A stretch of 56,896 bases of DNA, taken from an uncultured Lachnospiraceae bacterium. Lineage in GTDB: Bacteria > Bacillota > Clostridia > Lachnospirales > Lachnospiraceae. Shown here piece by piece: positions 44,024 to 52,446 of the stretch. The notes under the pieces were generated by a model that searched no databases, was not told where the DNA came from, and saw nothing but the letters and a program-made list of their open reading frames with translations. Each line of letters starts with the position of its first letter. Within the stretch, counting starts at the first letter, position 1. The position numbers and the translations under genes are program-made. The stretch covers positions 1-56,896 of the forward strand of contig CATJBQ010000151.1 of assembly GCA_949738465.1 (NCBI GenBank), written 5' to 3'.

Positions 44024-45619
44024 TTACACTTCCTCCAACAACCCCCGGATCCCTTTTTCTTGAAATACCTCCTTGTAATATCCGATCTCATTCTGGATCA
44101 GGCTGTCAATCACCTGCATCCCCAGAAGCTCCACCGGCGCCTTATCGTCCGTCAGAAGATACTCCCCCTTTTCATAGGCGCTCAGCCACCGGGCCTCCTG
44201 ACGAAGGGCCTTCGCAAGCGCCTCATCGGAAAGCCTCCCGATGGCCTGCTCCATCACAGAAATCATTTCCCCGCTGTTCCCCGCAAAAAGCTCCCGATTG
44301 GTGCTGCCGGACACGTCCACCGTATATACACAAGGAAATACTGTGGCAATGGTATCCGACAAATAATCGTTAATGTTGCCCTCCTCCTGGGAATGCATGT
44401 TCATGTTCACCACCATCACGCCGTCTTCCTTCAAATGCTCCCGCACCAAAGTGAAAAACTCCACCGACGACATCTGGAACGGAATCGTAATATCCTGATA
44501 AGCGTCCACCATAATCACATCATACTTTTTATCCACTGCCTGGAGGTAAGCCCTTCCGTCATAGGTGGCCACTTCCACGTCCTCTGGCAGATAAAAATAT
44601 TCCCGGGCCAGGTTTGTTATTTTTTTATCAATCTCGACGCCCTCGATCTTAAGATCCTCAAAATACCGCCGGCACTGGGTAGCGAAGGTTCCCGTTCCCA
44701 TCCCCAGAATCAGCACCTCGTCCCCCGGACCCACATCCGCCATCATAGGCGCCAGCAGGGCATAATCATAATACATGCCAGTGAGCCCCGCCTCCTTCAT
44801 ATAAACAGACTGCACGCCAAACAGCACATTAGTGGACAGAACCACGCTTCTTGGGTTCTCCTTTACCTGCAGATAATTGTAGATGGATTCCCCCTCGTAA
44901 AGAAGGCTGCTTTCCCAGAAGGCAAAATCCGAAGCATTGCCAAAAATTCCGCACAGCAGGGTCAGCACCAGCGACACGATACAGGCCACCGGCTTTTTGC
45001 GCCTGCTGATAAAATAAATCAACGACAGTGCCAGCAATATTCCCGAAAAAATCAAAAAGGTCACCGCTGTGCCAACTGCCGGTATCGTCACAAACGTAGG
45101 CAGAAACGTACCGATGATGCTGCCGACGGTATTGCAGGCCCCCAGGGCTCCTACGGTCTTCCCGCTGTCCGAAAGGCTGTCCACCGTATATTTTACCAGG
45201 GAAGGCGTCACCGTCCCCAAAAGAAACAGCGGGTACACAAAAATCACCATACAGGCCAGAAACGCCGCAAGAATCAAAAAATTGGTATTAATAGTCAGAA
45301 TCAGCGCTCCGGAAATCCCCAGAATGATATATTTTCCCAAAAGGGGGATCGCCGCAATCCACACCGCGGCCACCAGAAGGCGCAGATAGAGCTTGTCCGG
45401 ATTGGGATTTTTATCGGCGCTTCTGCCGCCCCAGATATTCCCCAACGCCATGGCGATCATGATGGTCCCGATAATAATCGTCCACACAATCTGGGACGAA
45501 CTGAAATAAGGGGCCAGCAGCCGGCTGGCCCCCAGTTCCACCGCCATCACAGAAACCCCGGAGAAAAACTCCGTCAGATAGAGATAATATTTATTTTTTA
45601 AAATTGAATTTCCTTCCAT
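44024..45619 (-). CDS. Membrane-fused spermidine synthase-like protein
   Basis: 531 residues. The N-terminal half has seven or eight membrane segments, and the C-terminal half is a Rossmann methyltransferase-type spermidine synthase domain: EVLILGMGTGTFATQCRRYF, IEGVEIDKKITNLARE, YDVIMVDAYQDITIPF. This fused architecture is common in Clostridia. Its product is not proven: the domain could make polyamine or methylate a related substrate. No SpeD or SpeA gene is nearby. Confidence 0.85.
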   Translation of the reverse strand: MEGNSILKNKYYLYLTEFFSGVSVMAVELGASRLLAPYFSSSQIVWTIIIGTIMIAMALGNIWGGRSADKNPNPDKLYLRLLVAAVWIAAIPLLGKYIILGISGALILTINTNFLILAAFLACMVIFVYPLFLLGTVTPSLVKYTVDSLSDSGKTVGALGACNTVGSIIGTFLPTFVTIPAVGTAVTFLIFSGILLALSLIYFISRRKKPVACIVSLVLTLLCGIFGNASDFAFWESSLLYEGESIYNYLQVKENPRSVVLSTNVLFGVQSVYMKEAGLTGMYYDYALLAPMMADVGPGDEVLILGMGTGTFATQCRRYFEDLKIEGVEIDKKITNLAREYFYLPEDVEVATYDGRAYLQAVDKKYDVIMVDAYQDITIPFQMSSVEFFTLVREHLKEDGVMVVNMNMHSQEEGNINDYLSDTIATVFPCVYTVDVSGSTNRELFAGNSGEMISVMEQAIGRLSDEALAKALRQEARWLSAYEKGEYLLTDDKAPVELLGMQVIDSLIQNEIGYYKEVFQEKGIRGLLEEV

Positions 45620-45696
45620 TGCACCCTCCAGCCTGCCTGCCTGATAAAAATTGTCTTTCTTCTATTTAATACCATTTGGAGGAATGCCGTCAAGTC

Positions 45697-46524
45697 TTAT
45701 TTGAAATTTATTCCAAAGTAAATTAACACCGCCGCGCCCAGGATGATACGGTACCACCCGAACACCTTAAAGTCATGCTTCTTTATATAGCCCATCAAAA
45801 AACGGATCGTCAGAACCGACACCCCGAAGGCCGCCGCCATGCCAAAGAGCAGCACCGACAATTCTTCCGGCGTATAGTGGAAGCCGAACTTTATAAGCTT
45901 CAGGCCCCCGGCCCCCAGCATCACCGGGACCGCCAGAAGAAAGGTATACTCCGCCGCCACGCTCCTGGACACTCCTAAAAGCAGCGCCCCTAAAATCGTA
46001 GCGCCGGACCGCGAGGTTCCCGGAAAAACAGCCGCAATCAATTGAAACAGACCAATCACCAGCGCCGCCTGGCAGGTCAGCTCTCCCAGTCTGTTCATGC
46101 GGTTCCCGCAGGCCGCGCTTTTGCGTTCCACCCACAAAAACCAGATCCCCACCAGAATCAGCATCACGGCCACCGTCTGCCAGCGATAGAAAATTTCTTC
46201 GATTTTTTCATCCAGAAAAACGCCCACCAGTCCCGCCGGAATACAGGATATTATAATTTTTTTCCACAACGTGACGGTATCTTTTTTCACGCAAAGCTTT
46301 CCCTGCCTGTGTGCAAAGGGATTCAGCCGGTCAAAATACAGCAAAATCACCGCCAGGATCGCTCCAAGCTGGACCACCGCCAGGAACATATCCCAGAATT
46401 CGGGCGATACATCCAGCTTTAGGAATTCGTCCAGCAGGATCATGTGGCCGGTACTGCTGATGGGCAGCCACTCCGTAATTCCTTCCACCACTCCGAAAAT
46501 AATTGCTTTTAAAAATTCCGGCAT
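45697..46524 (-). CDS. uppP: Undecaprenyl-diphosphate phosphatase
   Basis: 275 residues, polytopic; conserved blocks GVVEGITEWLPISSTGHMIL (catalytic Glu/Ser/His) and FPGTSRSGATILGALLLG (catalytic Arg). It recycles the undecaprenyl carrier for peptidoglycan and confers bacitracin resistance. Strong GGAGG site. Located after the Na/Pi cotransporter gene. Confidence 0.97.
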   Translation of the reverse strand: MPEFLKAIIFGVVEGITEWLPISSTGHMILLDEFLKLDVSPEFWDMFLAVVQLGAILAVILLYFDRLNPFAHRQGKLCVKKDTVTLWKKIIISCIPAGLVGVFLDEKIEEIFYRWQTVAVMLILVGIWFLWVERKSAACGNRMNRLGELTCQAALVIGLFQLIAAVFPGTSRSGATILGALLLGVSRSVAAEYTFLLAVPVMLGAGGLKLIKFGFHYTPEELSVLLFGMAAAFGVSVLTIRFLMGYIKKHDFKVFGWYRIILGAAVLIYFGINFK

Positions 46525-46542
46525 CCTTCCACCTCCATAGAA

Positions 46543-47562
46543 TTAATGTTTCCCTTTGGCAGGAACACCTGCCTTTTCTACCCATCCGGCCAGCTTCTCC
46601 CCGAAAGGCGCCAGCGCAAGCATCGTTCCCACATTAAAAAGGGTATGTACATTGGCAATCTGACGCGGCACATTTCCCGGCGACAGGGCCGCAATCCACT
46701 GCTCCGCCGGCAGCAGAGCGCAAAACACAGTAAAAATGACGGTTCCAATCAAATTTACCAGAAGATGCAGAAGCGCCACCCGGACTGCCACGCCTTTTCC
46801 CGGCGTCTCTGCCGCTTTCCGGCCTGCCGCTCCTCTCCCATCTTTCCCTGCCCGGCCCGCCGCTCCTCCGGTTCCCAGAAGCGCCAGGAAGGCCGTCGCA
46901 CAGGTGCCGATATTCTGCCCGAATACCTGGTAAATGCTCTGTCCCAGGGTAATAAGCCCCTCCCGGGCCAATGTCTGCAGGATCCCCACCGCCGCCGAGG
47001 ATGACTGAATTACTGCAGTGAGCACAACGCCTGCAAGAATTCCTGCAAAAGGATGGTCACATTTTGTCAGCAACTGACGGAAAACCGTCGTCTGTCCCAT
47101 GGGAAGCAGGGCCGCCCCCATCTGCTCCATCCCCAGAAACAACAGTCCCAGGCCACCGGCAATGCTTCCTGCATATTTAAGCCCCTCTTTGGCACACAGC
47201 ATCAGCAGGATCCCCGCAAAGGCCAGCACCGAAGCCAGAGGACCAATGTCAAAAGCCAGGAGCTGTCCGGTTACGGTAGTGCCGATATTTGCCCCCAGGA
47301 TCAGCCAGATTGTCTGTCCCAATGTCAGCAGCCGGGCGGACATGAGGCCGATCAGGATCACCATCATCGCCGAAGAGGACTGCAGCAGCGCCGTGACAAC
47401 GATCCCCGCAAAAAGCCCCCTTAAGGGCGAGGCCGTCATTTCCCTTAAAATCTTTGAAAGCCGCTCCCCGGCCGCTTCCTCCAAGCCGTCCCGCATCATC
47501 CACATTCCGTATAAAAAAAAGGCCAGGCCTCCCAACAGAGAACAAAGTATGGAAACGCTCAT
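46543..47562 (-). CDS. Na/phosphate cotransporter family protein, without PhoU domain
   Basis: 339 residues with two inverted Na_Pi_cotrans repeats carrying LLQSSSAMMVILIGLMSARL and VIQSSSAAVGILQTLAREGL. Family members often have a C-terminal PhoU-like domain (total about 550 residues); this one ends after the second repeat and carries a Gly/Ala/Lys-rich loop (GTGGAAGRAGKDGRGAAGRK). It may import phosphate with sodium. The neighbour uppP starts 18 bases after it. Confidence 0.88.
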   Translation of the reverse strand: MSVSILCSLLGGLAFFLYGMWMMRDGLEEAAGERLSKILREMTASPLRGLFAGIVVTALLQSSSAMMVILIGLMSARLLTLGQTIWLILGANIGTTVTGQLLAFDIGPLASVLAFAGILLMLCAKEGLKYAGSIAGGLGLLFLGMEQMGAALLPMGQTTVFRQLLTKCDHPFAGILAGVVLTAVIQSSSAAVGILQTLAREGLITLGQSIYQVFGQNIGTCATAFLALLGTGGAAGRAGKDGRGAAGRKAAETPGKGVAVRVALLHLLVNLIGTVIFTVFCALLPAEQWIAALSPGNVPRQIANVHTLFNVGTMLALAPFGEKLAGWVEKAGVPAKGKH

Positions 47563-47654
47563 CTTATCGCTCCTTCTACTCTATTCTATTCGGAAAACCT
47601 GGATTTATACATCCGATGGGCCGCCATCCAGCGGTTCGCAGACGCTTCCGCGTC

Positions 47655-49064
47655 TCACCACCTGAGCCCCTTCGGATAGTGGTTCTTCATGATACGACCG
47701 TCATATTTTCCCCAGCCAAGGCTCATTTCCTCCACCGCGATTAAATACCACCCCTTAGCCGACGCTGCGGCCTCCCCGATGGTCTGCCCCGCCAGGTAAG
47801 CCAAAAGCTGTGGCGCACCGGCCTCAAAGCTTAAGAACCTTCTCACTTCTTCCGGCTTTAAGGCCAGCGCCAATGCGTGGGACGGCTCAAACCGGTTCTT
47901 CTTTATGGTTCCAAGATGCAGACCCGGACGCAGCACCTTAAGCGTCTGCAAGGCGGGGCAGCCCGCCGGAAGAAGATAGAGCTGCTCCCCGAACAAAAGG
48001 AGCTCCCCCGGGCCCATAAAGCGCTTCCCTGCATCCTCCGTCAGATTCTCCTCCGCAAAAGCCTGGAAGCTTTCGTATTCCTTTCTCTTCAAGCCCTGCT
48101 GCAGCCGGGGCGGCCGTTCCAGGGGCAAGGCGGCCTCCTTTTCCAGGACGGCCAGAAAATGCCCCTCCCCCTGGATTTTATGGGGCCACAGGCGTATGGT
48201 CCGGTCCAGATCCCCATCGCCATTCCACTCCCCACGGTCCAGCCCCCCTTCGCCGTTCCAATCTCCACGGCCCGGCTCCATGCCCGGATACCGCTCTGCC
48301 GGTACCAGCAGAAACTCCGGATGGCGCTTTAAGAACCGTTCCACTGTCCCCTCGTCCTCTAAGGGCGCGAAGGTGCAGGTGGAATACACCAGCCGCCCTC
48401 CCGGACACAGCATACCGGCAGCACAGTCTAAGATCTCATCCTGCCGCCTTGCACACATCGCAACATTTTCCGGGCTCCACTCCGCGCAGGCTTCCGCGTT
48501 CTTGCGGAACATCCCCTCCCCGGAGCAGGGGGCGTCCACCAGGATTCTCTGAAAATAGGCCGGAAAAGCGGCAAGCAGCCGCTGGGGCGTCTCGCTGGTG
48601 ACAACCGCGTTGGCGATCCCCATCCGTTCTACATTTTCCGACAAAATCCTGGCCCTGGCCGGGTGGATCTCATTACAGAAAAGAACCCCTTCCCCCTGCA
48701 TGGCCGCCCCGATCTGGGTACTCTTTCCACCGGGGGCGGCGCACAGGTCCAGCACCCGTTCCCCGGGCCGGGCATCTAAGTACGCTGCCACCGCCTGGGC
48801 GCTGGCATCCTGGATATAATACGCCCCGGCAGCGTGAAAAGGATGACGGCCCGGCCTGTCATCCTCCTCATAATAATATCCATTTTCACTCCATTCCACC
48901 GGTGTCAGATGAAATCCGCCCTGCTCCTCAAGCCACGGCCCGGGGCACTTTGCGGGATTCACCCGCAGGGCATGGCAGGGCTCCTTCTGGTAGCTCTCCA
49001 AAAATGCCGGATATTCTTCTCCCAGCATCTGTTCCATTCTCTCCAAAAACTGCTCTGGAAGCAT
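47655..49064 (-). CDS. RsmF/NOL1-type rRNA cytosine-C5 methyltransferase
   Basis: 469 residues: AdoMet motif CAAPGGKSTQIGAAMQG, motif IV DAPCSGEGMFRK, motif VI LVYSTCTF with the catalytic cysteine, and a C-terminal RsmF-type domain ending NHYPKGLRW. It methylates a cytosine of 16S rRNA or tRNA. A linker at residues about 266-288 contains two 11-residue repeats (DRGEWNGDGDL-type) from a 33-bp tandem duplication. The ATG has a GGAG site. Confidence 0.93.
   Translation of the reverse strand: MLPEQFLERMEQMLGEEYPAFLESYQKEPCHALRVNPAKCPGPWLEEQGGFHLTPVEWSENGYYYEEDDRPGRHPFHAAGAYYIQDASAQAVAAYLDARPGERVLDLCAAPGGKSTQIGAAMQGEGVLFCNEIHPARARILSENVERMGIANAVVTSETPQRLLAAFPAYFQRILVDAPCSGEGMFRKNAEACAEWSPENVAMCARRQDEILDCAAGMLCPGGRLVYSTCTFAPLEDEGTVERFLKRHPEFLLVPAERYPGMEPGRGDWNGEGGLDRGEWNGDGDLDRTIRLWPHKIQGEGHFLAVLEKEAALPLERPPRLQQGLKRKEYESFQAFAEENLTEDAGKRFMGPGELLLFGEQLYLLPAGCPALQTLKVLRPGLHLGTIKKNRFEPSHALALALKPEEVRRFLSFEAGAPQLLAYLAGQTIGEAAASAKGWYLIAVEEMSLGWGKYDGRIMKNHYPKGLRW
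48203..48268. repeat. 33-bp tandem duplication inside the RsmF-type gene
   Basis: Units 48203-48235 and 48236-48268 start GGTCCAG and end CCAC, with seven differences. In frame it duplicates 11 residues around Glu/Gly/Asp-Trp-Asn-Gly. Confidence 0.85.
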
Positions 49065-49120
49065 CCTTTTCTCCTTCCTGCAGCGCCTGCGGTCCAGGCA
49101 GCAACGGCTCTGGCTGTCCC

Positions 49121-49828
49121 CTAAGAAGGTCTCCTGGCCTTCTCCATCAGCTCCATAATATCGTTGATTTCCTGCAGGCTGAGCCTGGTATAGTCCGCCA
49201 GTTCTTGCAGCGTTGGCTCCTCCCCGGACTGGTCCATCAGGAACTTTTTGGCCTCATGCAATAGCGATACCTTGGCAAGAATAGTCTCCTCCTGCTGTGA
49301 ACACCCGGATTCTGCTCCCACAAAAGCCTCCAGGGCATCCATTACCGCCTCTACCAGCCGCTTCTCCAGCTCCCTGGTATCCCGCTGTCCCAGATATTCA
49401 TGCAGTGCCATCAAAAGGCCCATATTGCCTTCCTGCACCAGATCATCCAGACAGAAGCGGTCACTCTGATACTCCCGGGCCATGGTGACGATCCGGGAAA
49501 GCCACTGGCGGGAAATCGCCTCGATCACATCCCCGTCCCCGGCCAGAAGCCGCTGATACAACTGCTGCTCCTGCTCCTGGTCCAGCCGTGAAATGCCGGA
49601 AACCTCCTGCATATACATCTGAAAATGAGCCGTACTGTTCTCACGGGCAGGCGCCTTTTTCCCGGCCGGCTGACAGACAAACCCGTACACCAGTTCCTTC
49701 TGTTCCTCATCAAGCTCCATATCCCGGAAATAATACAGCACCTCCTCCCGACTCATGGGGTGGTCCAGGGCCGCCGCCACCTCCTGCACCAGGTGCAATG
49801 TCTCCCGAAACGCGTTCTGGTCCAGCAT
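49121..49828 (-). CDS. Degenerate sigma-70-like protein lacking regions 2.4 and 4
   Basis: 235 residues. A region 1.2-like helix (SRLDQEQEQQLYQRLLAGD) is followed by a region 2.2-like block LDDLVQEGNMGLLMALHEYL, and PTLQELADYTRLSLQEINDI resembles region 3. The expected continuation after region 2.2, the aromatic -10 reading segment (usually KFDxxRGxxFSTYAxWWI), is replaced by an acidic helix, and no region 4 is present. It could hold core polymerase without recognising a promoter, or bind another partner. It shares TAATG with the HD-GYP gene, so it is co-translated. Confidence 0.7.
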   Translation of the reverse strand: MLDQNAFRETLHLVQEVAAALDHPMSREEVLYYFRDMELDEEQKELVYGFVCQPAGKKAPARENSTAHFQMYMQEVSGISRLDQEQEQQLYQRLLAGDGDVIEAISRQWLSRIVTMAREYQSDRFCLDDLVQEGNMGLLMALHEYLGQRDTRELEKRLVEAVMDALEAFVGAESGCSQQEETILAKVSLLHEAKKFLMDQSGEEPTLQELADYTRLSLQEINDIMELMEKARRPS

Positions 49829-50895
49829 TATTCCCTGCTCCTTGCCAGTTCTTCAAAATCACTTCTGGCTCTGGTAAAGGCCTCCATCAGCTTGGGAGAA
49901 AAGGTTCCACACTTGCCGCCGGTGATCATATTGAAGGCTTCCTCCGTGCTAAAGGGCTTCTTGTAGCAGCGCTCCGTCACCAGGGCGTCATATACATCCG
50001 CCACGCCTACGATCTGGGCCGACAGCGGAATGTCCTCCCCGGCAAGGCCGTCGGGATAGCCCCTTCCGTCATAACGCTCATGGTGGTGCCGGCAGATCTC
50101 ATAACTCATCTTGCTGTAGCTCTCGTCCCAGACGCCCTTGATCTCGCTTAAAATCTCGCTGCCTCTGGTGGTATGGGTCTTCATGCAGGCAAACTCCTCA
50201 TCGGTGAGCTTACCGGGCTTCAGCAAAATATGATCCGGAATGGCGATCTTGCCCACATCGTGAAGCGCGCTGGCCGCCGCAATCACCTCCACCTGCGCCT
50301 CTGTGAGCCCGTACTCCGGAAAATCCTTCAGAAGGCGCATCGCAAGGATCCTGGTAAAGCCCTTCACCCGCTTGACATGGAGGCCGCTCTCCATATTCCG
50401 CCCCTCCACCACGGTCGCTAAGATATCGATCAGCTCCGTATTACTCTTCTGGAGCTTGGCCGCCTGCTTTCTGAGAATCTCCGTCTGCTTGGCCACCCGT
50501 TCCTCCAGCTTATTCTTATAAGAAAACAAATCCGCCACATTGCTGACTCTCCGCCGTACCAGCGAATTGTCAAAGGGCTTCTGGATAAAATCGGAAACAC
50601 CCATATCAAAGCATCTCCGCTCCGCTTCCACCGTATTCTCCCCACTGATGATAATCACCGGCACCTTATCCATCCAGCCGTTCTTCTTCATGAACTCCAG
50701 CACCGCAAAACCATCTACCTCCGGCATCATCAGATCCAGCAGCAGCGCACCAATCTCATCATGCTTCTGGGTGAGAACCTCCAGTGCTTCCCTGCCGCCT
50801 CCTGCAATAATCACCTCGTATTCATCCTCCAGAATCTCTTCGAGGATATCACAGTTGATCGGCATATCATCTACTACCATTACTTTACTGCGCAT
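49828..50895 (-). CDS. HD-GYP response regulator (predicted c-di-GMP phosphodiesterase)
   Basis: 355 residues: receiver domain with acidic D9/D10 and phospho-acceptor D54 in LLLDLMMPEVDGF, a coiled linker, then an HD-GYP domain with ASALHDVGKIAIPDHILLKP, KTHTTRGSEIL and HHERYDGRGYPDGLAGEDIP. It would hydrolyse cyclic di-GMP when phosphorylated. It is between an HPt protein and a sigma-like protein, so it is a plausible end point of a phosphorelay. AGGAG site present. Confidence 0.93.
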   Translation of the reverse strand: MRSKVMVVDDMPINCDILEEILEDEYEVIIAGGGREALEVLTQKHDEIGALLLDLMMPEVDGFAVLEFMKKNGWMDKVPVIIISGENTVEAERRCFDMGVSDFIQKPFDNSLVRRRVSNVADLFSYKNKLEERVAKQTEILRKQAAKLQKSNTELIDILATVVEGRNMESGLHVKRVKGFTRILAMRLLKDFPEYGLTEAQVEVIAAASALHDVGKIAIPDHILLKPGKLTDEEFACMKTHTTRGSEILSEIKGVWDESYSKMSYEICRHHHERYDGRGYPDGLAGEDIPLSAQIVGVADVYDALVTERCYKKPFSTEEAFNMITGGKCGTFSPKLMEAFTRARSDFEELARSRE

Positions 50896-50946
50896 TCCCT
50901 ACTCCTTCTTATAATAAAAATGTATTGCATTTTCCTTGCAACGATA

Positions 50947-51294
50947 CTACAACTGCCCGATCGATGATACAACTGTCTCATAATCCGTCTTCACTCTGTC
51001 ATACATAGGCTGTATATCCACAGAAGGCTCCCCGTTCCTCATGGATTCGCACAGCTCGGAGCTGGACTCAAACAAACTCTGGAGTCCCAGATTCACACTG
51101 ATCCCTTTCAAATTGTGGGCATCCCGGAAAGCGTCCTCCCACTTTTTCTGGGCGATTTCCTCCGTCATCTGCTCAAAGGACTTATCATTTAAAAACTTAC
51201 CAAGATATTTCTTAACCCGTTCTTCACTGAGCAGGCGGCGCATAATCTCGTCATAGCTGCCGCCAACAGCATCGTAAAAATCTTTGATTGACAT
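50947..51294 (-). CDS. Stand-alone HPt phosphotransfer protein
   Basis: About 115 residues. The phosphotransfer histidine is in FRDAHNLKGISVNLGL, followed by ESSSELCESMRNGEP. The start is uncertain: MSIKDFYD at 51294 is preferred, ATG 51306 touches the AAGGA site, and a TTG lies at 51318. It lies directly upstream of the HD-GYP regulator and may pass phosphate to it from a hybrid kinase such as the one at 16077-18272. Confidence 0.9.
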   Translation of the reverse strand: MSIKDFYDAVGGSYDEIMRRLLSEERVKKYLGKFLNDKSFEQMTEEIAQKKWEDAFRDAHNLKGISVNLGLQSLFESSSELCESMRNGEPSVDIQPMYDRVKTDYETVVSSIGQL

Positions 51295-51345
51295 CTGACT
51301 TTTCATTCCTTTCGTCAAAAACTAAATTGGCTATTTCTAATTGTA

Positions 51346-52446
51346 CTATGAAATCCTTTGTTCCGCAACTATTTTTCTGGCATTTTCCATATGGCAAATT
51401 GCATGAAAAAATAACAGACTGGCCACGCTTACCAACGCCCCGGCCCCAATCCGCCAAAGGCGCCCAAGAACCTCCATTTCCCAGGAAATAACCGGAAAAT
51501 CCCGCCTGGCCCGGATCCATTCTGCAATTTCAAAAATCTTCCTGCCCCAGAATTCAAAATCCGACCACCGGGCCGGAATAAAATCCGGCGTGAAAGAAAC
51601 GCTCAAAGCCAGTCCAACTCCAATTCCTGCTAAAAACAATCCCTCTCCCACATAACCAGACCCCCGTTTTTTCCGGCGCCATTTCAGAAGCCTTGGTCCC
51701 AGCAAAAAATAAGCGCACCAGAACGGCAGGGAAAGAAAAAGCCTGCCCAGTGAAACATAAAAGCTGCCGCAAAAAGCATATGCCTCCCCAAAAAGACCCA
51801 GCCCGCCGGCAAGCTGTGAAAGGCCGGGCGCCGACGCACGGCCCCTGGTACGGATCTCCACATAGGGCATCCGCTCCGTCCCATCGGTCTGGGGAAGTGC
51901 CAGCAGCGGTTCCTCCATCTTAAGCACGCCCCGCACAATCAGCGTTGTTTCTCCCAGGCAAAGGCGGTTCCCCACCACATTCGTTGTCCCAAACAAATTT
52001 AAGGCCAGCCCACGGCTGATGACACACCCCGCCCGGTCCGTTGGCAGCGGAAATCCTCCGGCTTCTTTTTGATCAGGAAACACCAGTTCGATATTCCCGG
52101 ATACCCGGACCACCGTACCATCGGCGCTTTGCCCCAATTCCTCCACCGTAACCGTCTGGTGATTCTCCCGTTTCCAGGCCGCAATTTCAATGTCCGCCCG
52201 ATCTTCCGCCTCTGCCTGACGATTCGCCTCTACCGGATCCTCCGCCGCAGCCCCGTCCGCCTGCCGGCCTTTCTGATACGCTTCCAACTGCTCTCCGCTA
52301 AGCCCGCCGGTTTCATACCTGAGGCCCGCGTGATCCCAATAACCGGTCAAAGCCCTCCATTCTCTTACAATGGTAAGAGAAGATCCCGCAAGAATCACCA
52401 GCAAAAGCCCCAGCGCCAGCCATAATTTCACTGTTCTTTCCTTCAT
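51346..52446 (-). CDS. MacB-like ABC permease, shortened
   Basis: 366 residues: membrane segment at 7-27, periplasmic MacB_PCD-like domain with VISRGLALNLFGTTNVVGNR, LCLGETTLIVRGVLK, then about three membrane segments to the C-terminus. MacB/FtsX-type permeases form mechanotransmission exporters with an ATPase and an HlyD adaptor. Here the HlyD adaptor is encoded just upstream with a four-base overlap, but the ATPase is not in the window. A long Ala/Glu linker (residues about 60-88) is unusual. Confidence 0.65.
   Translation of the reverse strand: MKERTVKLWLALGLLLVILAGSSLTIVREWRALTGYWDHAGLRYETGGLSGEQLEAYQKGRQADGAAAEDPVEANRQAEAEDRADIEIAAWKRENHQTVTVEELGQSADGTVVRVSGNIELVFPDQKEAGGFPLPTDRAGCVISRGLALNLFGTTNVVGNRLCLGETTLIVRGVLKMEEPLLALPQTDGTERMPYVEIRTRGRASAPGLSQLAGGLGLFGEAYAFCGSFYVSLGRLFLSLPFWCAYFLLGPRLLKWRRKKRGSGYVGEGLFLAGIGVGLALSVSFTPDFIPARWSDFEFWGRKIFEIAEWIRARRDFPVISWEMEVLGRLWRIGAGALVSVASLLFFHAICHMENARKIVAEQRIS

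Noticed and set aside
44012-45601. A 529-codon plus-strand frame
   Set aside because: It is the antisense of the membrane-fused spermidine synthase gene; its His/Arg/Gln-rich composition is typical of a shadow frame.
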